Positions 37,378 to 47,428 of a stretch of DNA of 64,000 nucleotides are shown piece by piece. Origin of the DNA: Rhizobium terrae (lineage in GTDB: Bacteria > Pseudomonadota > Alphaproteobacteria > Rhizobiales > Rhizobiaceae). Made by a program: the position numbers and the translations under genes. Numbering within the stretch: position 1 is the stretch's first letter; the number at the start of each line of letters is the position of its first letter. The notes beneath the pieces were generated by a model. It did no database searches. It saw nothing but the letters and a program-made list of their open reading frames with translations, and was not told the DNA's origin. The DNA is taken from the NCBI RefSeq assembly GCF_003425685.1, contig NZ_QJKM01000003.1:186001-250000 (forward strand), written 5' to 3'.

Positions 37378-38193
37378 TCAGGCGGCCTGCATGTCCTCGA
37401 CGGATTGCGGCTTCGGCAGCGCCTTGATGTCCGCCGTCTCGCTGATCCGCTGCCAGGAGATCATTTCGAGCGTGCCGTCATGGTGCTCGGCGACCGCCGT
37501 GCAGCTTTCCACCCAGTCGCCCGTGTTGACGTAGTGGATGCCGTCGATGTCTTCCATGACGGCGTGATGGATATGGCCGCAGATCACCCCGTCGACATTG
37601 TTGCGGCGGGCTTCGTCGGCCACGACGCGCTGGAACTCGCCGATGAAGTTGACGGCATGCTTGACCTGCAGCTTGGCCCAGGCCGAAAACGACCAGTAAG
37701 GCATGCCGAGGCGGCGGCGGATAGCGGCAAGACCGACATTGATGACGATCGCCGCATCATAGGCCCAATCGCCGAGATAGGCGAGCAGGCGGGCGTTGCG
37801 AACCACGACGTCGAATTCGTCGCCGTGCAGGATCAGGTATTTCTTGCCGTCGGCCATTTCATGGATGGCGCGTTCCGCAACCTCGATGCCGCCGAAATGC
37901 ATGCCCGGGAAAGTGCGGAGGAACTCGTCGTGATTGCCGGGGATGTAGACGATGCGTGTCCCCTTGCGCGCCTTGCGCAAAAGCTTCTGCACCACGTCGT
38001 TGCAGCCCTGCGGCCAGTACCAGTTCCGCTTCAGGCGCCAGCCGTCGACGATATCGCCGACGAGGTAGACGGTATCGGCTTCGTGATACCGCAGGAAATC
38101 GAGAAGGAAATCCGTTCGGGCGGCCTTGGAACCCAAATGCACGTCCGAAATGAAAAGCGTCCTGAAATGCCTTGTCTCAGCCTGACCGGTCAC
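37378..38193 (-). CDS. Calcineurin-like phosphatase, UDP-2,3-diacylglucosamine diphosphatase-like
   Basis: A 271-residue metallophosphoesterase with all motifs of the fold in order: FISDVHLGSKAARTD, YLVGDIVDGWRLKR, YIPGNHDEFLRTF, LILHGDEFD and VICGHIHHAV. The layout is that of the LpxH-type enzymes annotated as UDP-2,3-diacylglucosamine diphosphatase (lipid A pathway), but a different phosphoester substrate is possible. A GTG start at 38193 fits AAAGGG eight bases before it; the longer frame from 38229 starts at TTG without a ribosome site. It is divergent from the malic enzyme gene. Confidence 0.87.
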   Translation of the reverse strand: MTGQAETRHFRTLFISDVHLGSKAARTDFLLDFLRYHEADTVYLVGDIVDGWRLKRNWYWPQGCNDVVQKLLRKARKGTRIVYIPGNHDEFLRTFPGMHFGGIEVAERAIHEMADGKKYLILHGDEFDVVVRNARLLAYLGDWAYDAAIVINVGLAAIRRRLGMPYWSFSAWAKLQVKHAVNFIGEFQRVVADEARRNNVDGVICGHIHHAVMEDIDGIHYVNTGDWVESCTAVAEHHDGTLEMISWQRISETADIKALPKPQSVEDMQAA

Positions 38194-38412
38194 GAAGTCA
38201 CCCTTTCGCCGCCGTTTATGGGCTTCCAAAACCAGACTCGTGTTTCAAGATGATGACAGACGGTGGGAAAAGCCGGTTTTCGCCGTTCGCCCGGCTTGGC
38301 TCCAATTTCGGCCGCGACCGCAAATTAGCTGCTGTTGCGGCCGGTCGATTGATGTAAATGAGGGTCTCTCCTTTCGAACCAGCACGCAGACAAAGACACT
38401 TCAGGAGGAAGC

Positions 38413-40752
38413 ATGAACGCGCAGGACAAACCGAAATCGCCGGCCATCTCGGCCACCGGGCCGGTCAGCGGCGATCTCGACGAACAGGCGCTGTTCTTCC
38501 ACCGTTATCCCCGCCCCGGCAAGCTGGAGATCCAGGCCACCAAGCCGCTCGGCAACCAGCGGGATCTCGCGCTCGCCTATTCGCCGGGCGTCGCGGCCCC
38601 CTGTCTTGCGATCCGCGACAATCCCGAGATGGCGGCGGACTACACCGCCCGCGCCAACCTCGTCGCGGTCATATCGAACGGAACGGCCGTGCTCGGCCTC
38701 GGCAATATCGGCCCGCTCGCCTCCAAGCCCGTCATGGAGGGCAAGGCCGTCCTCTTCAAGAAATTCGCCGGCATCGACGTCTTCGACATCGAGATCGACG
38801 CGGAGACGATCGATTCCATGGTCTCGACCGTCTCGGCACTGGAGCCGACCTTCGGCGGCATCAATCTCGAAGACATCAAGGCGCCGGAATGTTTCGAGGT
38901 GGAGCGCCGGCTGCGCGAGAAGATGAACATTCCCGTCTTCCACGACGACCAGCACGGTACGGCGATCATCGTCGCCGCGGCGATCATGAACGGCCTGGAA
39001 CTTGCCGGAAAGAACATTTCCGACGTCAAGATCGTCACCTCCGGCGCGGGTGCTGCGGCGCTCGCCTGCCTGCATCTCCTCGTGTCGCTCGGCGCCAGGA
39101 AGGAGAACATCTGGGTCCATGACATCGAAGGCCTCGTCTATGACGGCCGCAATACGCTGATGGACGAGTGGAAGGAAATCTACGCTCAGAAGACCGACAA
39201 GCGCGTGCTTGCCGACAGCATCGACGATGCGGACGTCTTCCTCGGTCTCTCCGCCGCGGGCGTCCTGAAGCCGGAACTGCTCGCCCGCATGGCGCCGAAA
39301 CCGCTGATCATGGCGCTCGCCAATCCGACGCCGGAAATCATGCCGGAGCTTGCCCGCGCCGCCCGCCCCGACGCGATGATCTGCACCGGCCGTTCGGACT
39401 TTCCGAACCAGGTCAACAACGTGCTCTGCTTTCCCTACATCTTCCGCGGCGCGCTCGACTGCGGTGCCCGGACGATCAACGAGGAGATGAAGATGGCGGC
39501 GGTCAAGGCGATCGCGGCCCTTGCCCGCGAGGAAGTCTCCGACGTCGCCGCGCGCGCCTATTCCGGTGAGACGCCCACTTTCGGACCGGACTACCTCATT
39601 CCCTCGCCGTTCGACCCGCGCCTCATCCTGCGCATCGCGCCGGCGGTTGCCAGGGCCGCCGCCGAAACCGGCGTCGCCGCCCGGCCGATCCACGATTTCG
39701 ACGCCTATCTCGATCAGTTGAACCGCTTCGTCTGGCGCTCCGGCTTCGTCATGAAGCCGATTTTCAATGCCGCCAAGTCGTCGGAAAAGAAACGCGTCAT
39801 CTTCGCGGAAGGCGAAGACGAACGGGTGCTGCGCGCCGCTCAGGTGCTGCTCGAGGAAAAGACCGCGACGCCGATCCTGATCGGCCGTCCCTCGGTGATC
39901 GAGGCACGCCTGAAACGCTTCGGCATCCGCATCCGCCCGGATGTCGATTTCGCCGTGGTCAATCCGGAGGACGATCCGCGTTACCGCGACTATGTGGACG
40001 AATATTTTGCGCTGGTCGGCCGCCGCGGCATCAACCCGGAAACGGCGCGCACCATCGTGCGCACCAACAATACGGTCATCGGCGCGTTGTCGGTGAAACG
40101 CGGCGAAGCGGATGCGCTGATCTGCGGCGTCGAAGGCGGCTACGACCGGCATCTGCGCGATGTCGATCAGATCATCGGCAAGCGGCCGGACGTCTGCGCC
40201 TTTTCCGGCTTGAGCCTGCTGATCTCGCAGCGCGGCGCGATCTTCTTCACCGACACGTTCGTCAACTACAATCCGTCGGCACAGGAACTCGCCGAGATCA
40301 CCGTTCTCGCCGCCGAGGAAATCCACCGTTTCGGCATCGTGCCGAAGGCGGCACTGATCTGCCATTCCAATTTCGGCTCGCGCGATTCGGAAAGCGCGCA
40401 GAAGATGCGGACCGCCCTGAAACTGGTGCGCGAGCGGGCGCCTCACCTCGAAGTGGACGGCGAGATGCAGGGCGGATCGGCGCTTTCGGAGACGTTGCGC
40501 AAGCGCGCCATGCCGAACAGCTCGCTCACCGGCGAGGCCAATCTCCTCGTCTTCCCGAACCTCGACGCGGCCAACATCTCGCTCGGCATCGTCCGCAACA
40601 TGACGGATGCGCTGCATGTCGGCCCGATCCTGCTCGGCGCGGCCATGCCGGCCCATATCCTGTCGCCCTCGGTCACCTCGCGCGGCGTGGTCAACATGGC
40701 GGCACTGGCGGTCGTGGAGGCCGCCCAGCCCAATCTCGGTATCCAGCCGTAA
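38413..40752 (+). CDS. dme: Malic enzyme with C-terminal phosphotransacetylase-like domain
   Basis: A 779-residue chimeric malic enzyme. The malic domain (about residues 20-410) contains [37 protein letters not shown] and [10 protein letters not shown] (metal-binding Asp pair), with an NAD(P) fold ([14 protein letters not shown]). A phosphotransacetylase-like part (about 455-775) follows. It decarboxylates malate to pyruvate. The closest recalled relative is the NAD+-type Dme of Sinorhizobium meliloti, needed for nitrogen fixation; co-factor choice is inferred from that likeness and from bluB as a neighbour. AGGAGG stands just before the ATG. Confidence 0.94.
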   Translation: MNAQDKPKSPAISATGPVSGDLDEQALFFHRYPRPGKLEIQATKPLGNQRDLALAYSPGVAAPCLAIRDNPEMAADYTARANLVAVISNGTAVLGLGNIGPLASKPVMEGKAVLFKKFAGIDVFDIEIDAETIDSMVSTVSALEPTFGGINLEDIKAPECFEVERRLREKMNIPVFHDDQHGTAIIVAAAIMNGLELAGKNISDVKIVTSGAGAAALACLHLLVSLGARKENIWVHDIEGLVYDGRNTLMDEWKEIYAQKTDKRVLADSIDDADVFLGLSAAGVLKPELLARMAPKPLIMALANPTPEIMPELARAARPDAMICTGRSDFPNQVNNVLCFPYIFRGALDCGARTINEEMKMAAVKAIAALAREEVSDVAARAYSGETPTFGPDYLIPSPFDPRLILRIAPAVARAAAETGVAARPIHDFDAYLDQLNRFVWRSGFVMKPIFNAAKSSEKKRVIFAEGEDERVLRAAQVLLEEKTATPILIGRPSVIEARLKRFGIRIRPDVDFAVVNPEDDPRYRDYVDEYFALVGRRGINPETARTIVRTNNTVIGALSVKRGEADALICGVEGGYDRHLRDVDQIIGKRPDVCAFSGLSLLISQRGAIFFTDTFVNYNPSAQELAEITVLAAEEIHRFGIVPKAALICHSNFGSRDSESAQKMRTALKLVRERAPHLEVDGEMQGGSALSETLRKRAMPNSSLTGEANLLVFPNLDAANISLGIVRNMTDALHVGPILLGAAMPAHILSPSVTSRGVVNMAALAVVEAAQPNLGIQP

Positions 40753-40880
40753 TGCTGCTCGAACGGGGGAGAATCGGCCTCCCCTGAATTTCAACAGGTC
40801 GTGATCCGCGCCTTATGACATTGTCAACCGGCGCACGGCATGATGCGCTCTCGCTCCTGAAGGGAATGCCGGACCTGCCC

Positions 40881-41555
40881 ATGCGCCTTCGCGGCCTGTT
40901 GATAGCCCCTCTTCTCATCGCACCCGCCGCCGCCTCGGCTCGGGACGTGGCGACCTGCGCCGCGCTTTACCGGCAGCTCGCCAACCTCCCGCAGGTGATC
41001 GGCAATACGGATCAGATGCGGCGTTATGCACAGGAACTCGCGCAGCTTAATATCCGGATCCGGGAACTCCGGATCGAGATGCGGCAGGCCGGCTGCGGAA
41101 CCGGCAGCATCGTCGTGTTCGGCGGCGCCGATGCCGGAACCTGCGATGAGATGCGCCAGGCGCTGCAATCCATGGAAGAGGCTCGCGACACGCTGACGGC
41201 GGAACGGAAGAACACCCGCGATCTGGTCCGGCCCTCCGACGAGCGCTCCACCGTGCTCGCAGCCATCCGGTCGAACGCCTGCACACCATCCGACGTCGAG
41301 GCGGATGAAAAGGAAAGGCTCAAGGTCCAGGGTCTCGAACTGCCGAAGCAACAGCAGGACTATTCCGGCGTGACCAGCCTGCGCACCACGCCCCCCAGCC
41401 AACCGCAGGCGGCCGCCAGCCAGCCGAACCTGCCGGGGCCGGAGCGACCCTACGATCCCAACAAGAAGGTGCGCACCGTGGGGCCGGTCTTCCTGCCCGA
41501 GGAGAACATCGACCTCGCCCATCCGAAATCGAGCGGGCCGCAGGCCCAGCAGTGA
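40881..41555 (+). CDS. Exported DUF2865-like protein
   Basis: A protein of about 224 residues. It has a signal peptide (MRLRGLLIAPLLIAPAAASARD), four cysteines (ATCAAL, AGCGTG, GTCDEM, NACTPS) and a coiled-coil section (about residues 40-125). A Pro/Gln-rich linker precedes the C-terminal motif YDPNKKVRTVGPVFLPEE, which I recognise from DUF2865-type secreted proteins of Rhizobiales. The start may instead be ATG 40866, which has AAGGGA directly before it. Function unknown. It converges with bluB, with no bases between the two stops. Confidence 0.72.
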   Translation: MRLRGLLIAPLLIAPAAASARDVATCAALYRQLANLPQVIGNTDQMRRYAQELAQLNIRIRELRIEMRQAGCGTGSIVVFGGADAGTCDEMRQALQSMEEARDTLTAERKNTRDLVRPSDERSTVLAAIRSNACTPSDVEADEKERLKVQGLELPKQQQDYSGVTSLRTTPPSQPQAAASQPNLPGPERPYDPNKKVRTVGPVFLPEENIDLAHPKSSGPQAQQ

Positions 41556-42290
<735 letters not shown>

Positions 42291-42330
42291 TCACACAACC
42301 TGTCCGCCGTCCGCGCGGGTCGGTCCATCG

Positions 42331-42490
42331 CATCAGGCCGGTCTTCTGACTTGGCTTCACCTGCCCGGCCGCCGCCTTCCCGGATGTCTCCAGTGGCTTA
42401 TCTGCGGCCAGGCATCCGCCTCACAGCGTTGGGCACGTCCCGGTCTTGCACCGGGTTCCCGATTCTCCTGCCACGGGCAGGCACCTGACA
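42331..42490 (-). ncRNA. Cobalamin riboswitch upstream of bluB
   Basis: Read on the minus strand, the elements come in the right order: GGTGCCTGCCCGTGGCAGG, CGGTGCAAGACCGGGACGTG, CTGTGAGGCGGA, GCCACTGGAGACATCCGGGA and the B12 box AAGTCAGAAGACCGGCC. It ends about 90 bases before the bluB start. Excellent match to the B12 element consensus. Confidence 0.95.
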
Positions 42491-42529
42491 GACAAGGTAT
42501 GCCCGCCCCCTCGCCGGGTTTCAAGCCTC

Positions 42530-43378
42530 TCATGCGACAGGGAAATAGCGCACATAGGCGAATTCATCACCGTCCGGTGACCAGTTCGGCGAATTCATCG
42601 TGCCCTGCCCGCCGAAGAGATCGAACAGCGTCTCGACATTGCCGCCGTCCATGTCCATCAGCCGGACACGAACCTGTTGGTCGCGCGGATGATCGAAGAC
42701 ATCGGCGTCGTAGGACAGGAAGACGATCTTGTCGCCCTTCGGTGAGGGATGCGGAAACCAGTCGCCGTAGGGGCTGTCGCTGATCCGCTCGGCCGGGCCG
42801 CCGGCGGCCGGCACGCGCCAGATCTGCATCAGGCCGGTGCGGCTCGAATTGAAGTAGATCCAGTTCCCGTCCGGCGAATAGTCTGGCCCGTCATTGCGGC
42901 CCTCGCCGAAGGTCAGCCGCGTCTCCCTGCCGCCGTCGATGCCGTCCTGAACGTCGATCGTGTAGATATCGAATTCGTCGTTGCGGATACCGCAATAGGC
43001 GAATGTTTTTCCGTCCGGCGACCAGCCATGCCAATAGGAAGGCAGGTTCTTCGTGACCAGTTTCGGCTCGCCGCCCCCAGCAGGCAGGACATAGATTGCC
43101 GATTTGCCGAATTCGACCTTGTCGGAGATCGCGATCCGCAAACCGTCTGGCGAAATGCCGTGGTCGTTGTTGCACCGTTTTGCAAAGCCGGTATCGACGA
43201 GTTCCGGTCCCATGCCCCCGTCCAGAGACAGCCGGTAGATCAGGCCGTCGCTGTTCAGCATCAGGTAACGCCCGTCCGGCGACCAGTTGGGCGCCTCGAA
43301 CAGTGCCTCGGTCTGCCAGACGACGCGGTTTCTTCGCCTGCGGATGTCGAATGTCTCGACGGAGCTGCGCAGCGCCAT
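42530..43378 (-). CDS. TolB-like PD40 beta-propeller protein
   Basis: A 282-residue protein made of PD40/WD40-like repeats; five or six NWSPDG / HGISPDG / GWSPDGK motifs are visible and the chain has no signal peptide or membrane helix. PD40 repeats form a beta-propeller as in TolB and in prolyl oligopeptidases, but no peptidase motif is present. It starts 11 bases after the nadE stop on the same strand, so it probably shares its transcript. Function unknown; cytoplasmic location is inferred. Confidence 0.83.
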   Translation of the reverse strand: MALRSSVETFDIRRRRNRVVWQTEALFEAPNWSPDGRYLMLNSDGLIYRLSLDGGMGPELVDTGFAKRCNNDHGISPDGLRIAISDKVEFGKSAIYVLPAGGGEPKLVTKNLPSYWHGWSPDGKTFAYCGIRNDEFDIYTIDVQDGIDGGRETRLTFGEGRNDGPDYSPDGNWIYFNSSRTGLMQIWRVPAAGGPAERISDSPYGDWFPHPSPKGDKIVFLSYDADVFDHPRDQQVRVRLMDMDGGNVETLFDLFGGQGTMNSPNWSPDGDEFAYVRYFPVA

Positions 43379-43389
43379 GACCCGCTTCC

Positions 43390-45063
43390 TCAGCGATCGC
43401 GGAACCGGTTGGTGATCGGGTAACGGCGGTCGCGGCCAAAGTTCTTCTTGGTGATCTTGACACCCGGCGCCGACTGCCGCCGCTTGTATTCGGCAAGATA
43501 AAGCAGGTGCTCGATGCGATGCACCGTCGCCACGTCATGGCCGCGCGCGACGATCTCCTCGGTGCCCATCTCCATCTCGACCAGGCATTCGAGGATGTCG
43601 TCGAGCACCGGATAGGGCGGCAGCGAATCCTGGTCCGTCTGGTTCGGGCGCAGTTCGGCGGAAGGCGCCTTGGAGATGATATTCTTCGGGATCACCTCGC
43701 CGCTCGGACCAAGCGCCGTCGGCGGCAGGTGCTTGTTGCGCCAGGCGGCCAGCGCGTAGACCTGCATCTTGTAGAGATCCTTGATCGGATTGAAACCGCC
43801 GTTCATGTCGCCGTAAAGCGTCGCGTAGCCCACCGACATTTCCGACTTGTTGCCGGTGGTCACCACCATCGAGCCGAACTTGTTGGAAATCGCCATCAAG
43901 ATCGTACCGCGGGCGCGGCTCTGGAGATTTTCCTCGGTGATCCCCTCGTCGGTTCCCTCGAAAAGCTCGGAGAGAGCCGAGGAAAAGCCGTCGACCGGTT
44001 CGGCGATCGGCACGATGTCGTAACGGCAGCCCAGCGCCTTGGCGCAGTCGGCCGCGTCCTTGAACGAGTCTTCGGACGTGTAGCGATAGGGCAGCATCAC
44101 CGTGCGCACCCGCTCCTCGCCCAGCGCATCGACGGCGATCGCCGCGCAGATTGCCGAGTCGATGCCGCCGGAAAGGCCGAGCACCACCGACTTGAAGCCG
44201 TTCTTGTTGACGTAATCGCGGAAGCCGAGCAGGCAGGCGCGGTAATCCGCCTCCTCCTTTTCGGGAATGCGCGCCATCGGCCCACGCGCGCAATGCCAGG
44301 TGTCGTCCGTCCGTCTCCACTCGGTGACGGCGACGGCCGGCTCGAACTGGCTCATCTGGAAGGCGAGCGACTTGTCCGCGTTGAAGGCGAAGCTCGCCCC
44401 GTCGAAGACAAGTTCATCCTGGCCGCCGAGCTGCGCGGCGTAGATCATCGGCAGGCCGGTCTCGATCACCTGTTTCAGCACGACCTGATGGCGGATATCC
44501 ACCTTGCCGCGATAATAGGGCGAGCCGTTCGGCACGAGCAGGATTTCCGCGCCGCTTTCCGACAAGGTCTCGCAAACGCCGAGATCGCCCCAGATATCCT
44601 CGCAGATCGGAATACCAAGGCGTACCCCCCGGAAATTCACCGGACCCGGCATGTCCCCGGCGATGAAGACCCGCTTCTCATCGAACTCGCCATAGTTCGG
44701 CAGATCGATCTTGTCGCGCACGGCGACCACCTTGCCGCCGTCGAGCACGGCGATGGAATTATGCCGGCCCTCCTTCCCCTGGCGTGGAAAACCGATGATC
44801 ACGCCCGGCCCGCCATCGGCCGTATCGGCCGCCAGTTCCTCGACCGCCTTGAGGCAGGCCTTCAGAAAAGCCGGCTTCAGCACCAGGTCTTCCGGCGGAT
44901 AACCGGAGAGAAAAAGTTCGGTGAAGAGGATGATATCCGCCTCCTCCCTGGCCGCATCCCGACGCGCCTCACGGGCGAGCGCCAGGTTGCCGGCGACATC
45001 GCCGACGGTCGGGTTGAGCTGGGCGATGGCGATACGGAAAGTCTGGGCGATGTCCTGGGTCAT
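43390..45063 (-). CDS. nadE: Glutamine-dependent NAD+ synthetase
   Basis: A 557-residue two-domain enzyme. An N-terminal nitrilase-type glutaminase domain (about residues 8-260) carries the Glu-Lys-Cys triad in FTELFLSG, RDKIDLPNYGEFDEKR and IPICEDIWGD. A C-terminal PP-loop domain (LGLSGGIDSAICAAI, about residues 297-310) carries the ATP site. It converts nicotinate adenine dinucleotide to NAD+. The length is typical of the glutamine type. The PD40 gene follows at 11 bases. Confidence 0.96.
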   Translation of the reverse strand: MTQDIAQTFRIAIAQLNPTVGDVAGNLALAREARRDAAREEADIILFTELFLSGYPPEDLVLKPAFLKACLKAVEELAADTADGGPGVIIGFPRQGKEGRHNSIAVLDGGKVVAVRDKIDLPNYGEFDEKRVFIAGDMPGPVNFRGVRLGIPICEDIWGDLGVCETLSESGAEILLVPNGSPYYRGKVDIRHQVVLKQVIETGLPMIYAAQLGGQDELVFDGASFAFNADKSLAFQMSQFEPAVAVTEWRRTDDTWHCARGPMARIPEKEEADYRACLLGFRDYVNKNGFKSVVLGLSGGIDSAICAAIAVDALGEERVRTVMLPYRYTSEDSFKDAADCAKALGCRYDIVPIAEPVDGFSSALSELFEGTDEGITEENLQSRARGTILMAISNKFGSMVVTTGNKSEMSVGYATLYGDMNGGFNPIKDLYKMQVYALAAWRNKHLPPTALGPSGEVIPKNIISKAPSAELRPNQTDQDSLPPYPVLDDILECLVEMEMGTEEIVARGHDVATVHRIEHLLYLAEYKRRQSAPGVKITKKNFGRDRRYPITNRFRDR

Positions 45064-45104
45064 GGCACCGATTTAGCGTCAGCCGGCGATCGCGGCAACG
45101 TTGT

Positions 45105-45138
45105 TCCAAGAGATTTTTGGCTCCAAGAGATTTTTGCA
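45105..45138. repeat. 17-base tandem duplication in the nadE leader
   Basis: The sequence TCCAAGAGATTTTTG occurs at 45105-45119 and 45122-45136, direct copies 17 bases apart, between the nadE start and the GFA gene. It looks like slippage; no known site is recognised. Confidence 0.6.
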
Positions 45139-45143
45139 ATGCA

Positions 45144-45554
45144 TCAAGCCGACGCCGGCCGATCGCCTGGGTGGTGAGGGACGCCGTCGTCCGGAAGCTC
45201 GTAGAAATCCGCCTTGTCGGCGCAGTAGATATGTTCGCCCATCACAAGCCCGCTTGGCTGATCGAATGCGCCGGCCATGATCGAGATTTGTGCAGCGCCG
45301 TCCGCCTGCCAGAACAGCGCGGAGCCGCATCGGGAGCAAAAGCCGCGCCGGGCCGTGTCGCTCGCCCGGTACCAGGAAAGCGTCTCCTCGCTTTCGAGCT
45401 GCAGCTTATCGAGCGGCACGGCGGTGGCGGCGTAATAAAGCCCCGTCTGACGGCGGCATTGCGAGCAGTGGCAGGCCGTCACCGTCCGCAATGGGCCACT
45501 CGTCCTGAACCGCACGGAACCGCATAGACATTGACCGCTGTTGTTCTGCTCCAT
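45144..45554 (-). CDS. GFA family (glutathione-dependent formaldehyde-activating-like) protein
   Basis: A 136-residue protein with the GFA zinc-site cysteines in order: QCLCGSVRFR at the N-terminus, VTACHCSQCRRQTG, and GFCSRCGSALFW. Members of this family bind zinc with these cysteines; the formaldehyde-activating function is proven only for some. The start is ATG 45554, preceded by GGAGG; a longer frame from 45599 is not expected. It lies between nadE and the DAHP synthase gene on the minus strand. Confidence 0.9.
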   Translation of the reverse strand: MEQNNSGQCLCGSVRFRTSGPLRTVTACHCSQCRRQTGLYYAATAVPLDKLQLESEETLSWYRASDTARRGFCSRCGSALFWQADGAAQISIMAGAFDQPSGLVMGEHIYCADKADFYELPDDGVPHHPGDRPASA

Positions 45555-45641
45555 CCATGCCTCCGTGCGAAATCGGGTGGCCGGAGTGTCGCGGGCCATG
45601 CGGTCCGGGTCAAATCTATTTCATTGATGATTAGCATCAGG

Positions 45642-45687
45642 CGCGAACGAAGAAGGCCGGCGTCTCCGCCGGCCTTCTTCGTTCGCG
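45642..45687. terminator. Large perfect hairpin after the DAHP synthase gene
   Basis: A 21-base stem without mismatch (45642-45662 and 45667-45687) with a TCTC loop. On the minus strand it lies just past the DAHP synthase stop; its 3' arm has the TTCTTCGTT stretch instead of a long T run. Confidence 0.75.
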
Positions 45688-45700
45688 ATCCGGTGACGGA

Positions 45701-47074
45701 TCAGCCGTTGACGACCATCCGCTTCTCGTCGCGGCCGCTCTTCATCCGCTCGGCGAGCAGGAAGGCGAGTTCCAGCGCCTGGTCGGCATTGAGGCGCGGA
45801 TCGCAATGGGTGTGGTAGCGGTCGTGCAGGTCGTCCGCGGTCACCGCGCGGGCGCCGCCGGTGCATTCGGTCACGTCCTTGCCGGTCATCTCGATGTGGA
45901 TGCCGCCCGGATGGGTGCCTTCGGCCCTATGGATCTGGAAGAAGCTTTCGACTTCCGACAGGATCCGCTCGAAGGGACGCGTCTTGTACTTGTTGAGCGT
46001 GATCGTGTTGCCGTGCATCGGATCGCAGGACCAGACGACTTGTCTGCCTTCGCGCTCAACGGCGCGGATCAGCTTCGGCAGGCAGTCGGCCACCTTGTCG
46101 GAACCGAAGCGGCAGATCAGCGTCAGGCGGCCCGCCTCGTTGGTCGGGTTCAGCGCGTCAATGAGTTCGATCAGGTTGTCGGCCTGCAGCGAGGGGCCGC
46201 ATTTCAGGCCGATCGGGTTCTTGATGCCGCGGAAATATTCCACATGCGCATGGTCGAGCTGGCGGGTGCGATCGCCGATCCACAGCATGTGGCCGGAGGT
46301 CGCATACCAGTCGCCCGAGGTGGAATCGACGCGCGTGAACGCCTCTTCGTAGCCGAGCAACAATGCCTCATGGCTGGTGAAAAAATCCGTCTCGCGCAGG
46401 CTCGGCTGATTTTCGGAGGTGATGCCGATCGCCTGCATGAAGTCCATGGTCTCGCTGATGCGGTCGGCGAGCTTGCGGTAGCGCTCGCCCTGCGGTGAAT
46501 CCTTCACGAAGCCGAGCATCCACTTGTGGACGTTTTCCAGATTGGCGTAGCCGCCCATCGCGAAGGCGCGCAGAAGGTTCAGCGTCGCGGCCGACTGGCG
46601 GTAGGCCATCATCTGCCGTTCCGGGTTCGGGGTGCGGGCTTCCTCGGTGAAATCCGTACCGTTGACGATGTCGCCGCGATAGGTCAGCAGCGTCTGGCCG
46701 TCCTGGGTCTCGTGCGAATTGCTGCGGGGTTTGGCGAACTGGCCGGCGATGCGGCCGACTTTCACCACCGGAAGCTGGGCGCCGTAGGTCAGGACGACGG
46801 CCATCTGCAGGAAGGAACGGAAGAAATCGCGGATGTTGTCGGCGCCGTGCTCGGCGAAGCTTTCGGCGCAGTCGCCGCCCTGCAGCAGGAAGGCGTTGCC
46901 TTCCGCGACATTGGCGAGCTGCTTCTTCAGGCGGCGCGCCTCACCGGCGAAAACCAGCGGCGGAAAGGTTGCGAGCTGAGCTTCCGTCGCCGCAAGGGCG
47001 GCCTTGTCCGGAAATTCCGGCACCTGCTGGATCGGTTTGTTCCGCCAACTGCTCGGGGTCCAATTCTGTGCCAT
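45701..47074 (-). CDS. aroG: 3-deoxy-7-phosphoheptulonate synthase, class II
   Basis: A 457-residue class II (AroAII, plant-like) DAHP synthase, about 100 residues longer than class I enzymes. The sequence has the family stretches [75 protein letters not shown] and the C-terminal [25 protein letters not shown]. It condenses phosphoenolpyruvate and erythrose 4-phosphate, the first step of aromatic amino acid synthesis. Start ATG 47074; longer frames are out of family. The symbol follows rhizobial use (also called aroF or aroH). Confidence 0.95.
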   Translation of the reverse strand: MAQNWTPSSWRNKPIQQVPEFPDKAALAATEAQLATFPPLVFAGEARRLKKQLANVAEGNAFLLQGGDCAESFAEHGADNIRDFFRSFLQMAVVLTYGAQLPVVKVGRIAGQFAKPRSNSHETQDGQTLLTYRGDIVNGTDFTEEARTPNPERQMMAYRQSAATLNLLRAFAMGGYANLENVHKWMLGFVKDSPQGERYRKLADRISETMDFMQAIGITSENQPSLRETDFFTSHEALLLGYEEAFTRVDSTSGDWYATSGHMLWIGDRTRQLDHAHVEYFRGIKNPIGLKCGPSLQADNLIELIDALNPTNEAGRLTLICRFGSDKVADCLPKLIRAVEREGRQVVWSCDPMHGNTITLNKYKTRPFERILSEVESFFQIHRAEGTHPGGIHIEMTGKDVTECTGGARAVTADDLHDRYHTHCDPRLNADQALELAFLLAERMKSGRDEKRMVVNG

Positions 47075-47158
47075 GTCACTCACCTGTTCTCGCCGCGGCA
47101 AACACCGGCCCACGGCTGGGCCGACGGCCGTCCTCAAAATCGAGGCGGCTTATAAACC

Positions 47159-47239
47159 TTAACGCCAGCCTTGCATAGCCGCATCGCCGCGTTTGAAGCC
47201 CGCCAGGACGAGACGGGCTTTTTCGCAATTGATGATCAT
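47159..47239 (-). CDS. Possible leader peptide before aroG
   Basis: A 26-codon frame on the minus strand from ATG 47239, reading MIINCEKARLVLAGFKRGDA and ending in W-R-stop. The sequence from 47239 overlaps a perfect FNR-type palindrome, and the frame includes an AGCCCG/CGGGCT hairpin. It lies 85 bases before the aroG start. A regulatory uORF is conceivable, but a random frame of this length is also likely; the weak ribosome site argues against it. Confidence 0.2.
   Translation of the reverse strand: MIINCEKARLVLAGFKRGDAAMQGWR
47193..47224 (+). terminator. Terminator-like hairpin in the aroG leader region
   Basis: Plus-strand stem AGCCCG / CGGGCT (47198-47203, 47215-47220) followed by TTTTTCG. 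No plus-strand gene precedes it, so it may end an antisense RNA to the aroG leader or be a relic. Confidence 0.4.
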
Positions 47240-47244
47240 CAATT
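47227..47244. promoter_or_regulatory. Perfect FNR/FixK-type palindrome
   Basis: AATTGATGATCATCAATT, an 18-base perfect palindrome whose core TTGAT-GATC-ATCAA fits the FNR/FixK/CRP-FNR anaerobox consensus TTGAT-N4-ATCAA exactly. It lies about 155 bases before aroG and 185 before the TadG-like gene. The rest of the 354-base gap (47075-47428) shows no gene beyond a doubtful leader frame. Confidence 0.5.
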
Positions 47245-47428
47245 CCTGCACCCTTCCAGACCATCCTTGGGGCCAATAACCGGATTCCGTCAACAAGGCC
47301 TCCGGGTCGCCTCCGGAGGCAGCGGATGTTCGAATTCGGCCTGGAGACCGAGTTGGCCGTCGCTTTAGGTTTGATTTCACTAATTTAAGCAATACTCCCC
47401 GGAAATTTCGACTGCTGGGGAACAAACG

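Noticed and set aside
38401..40794. Open frame of 797 codons opposite the malic enzyme gene
   Set aside because: Antisense shadow of a certain gene; length equals that gene.
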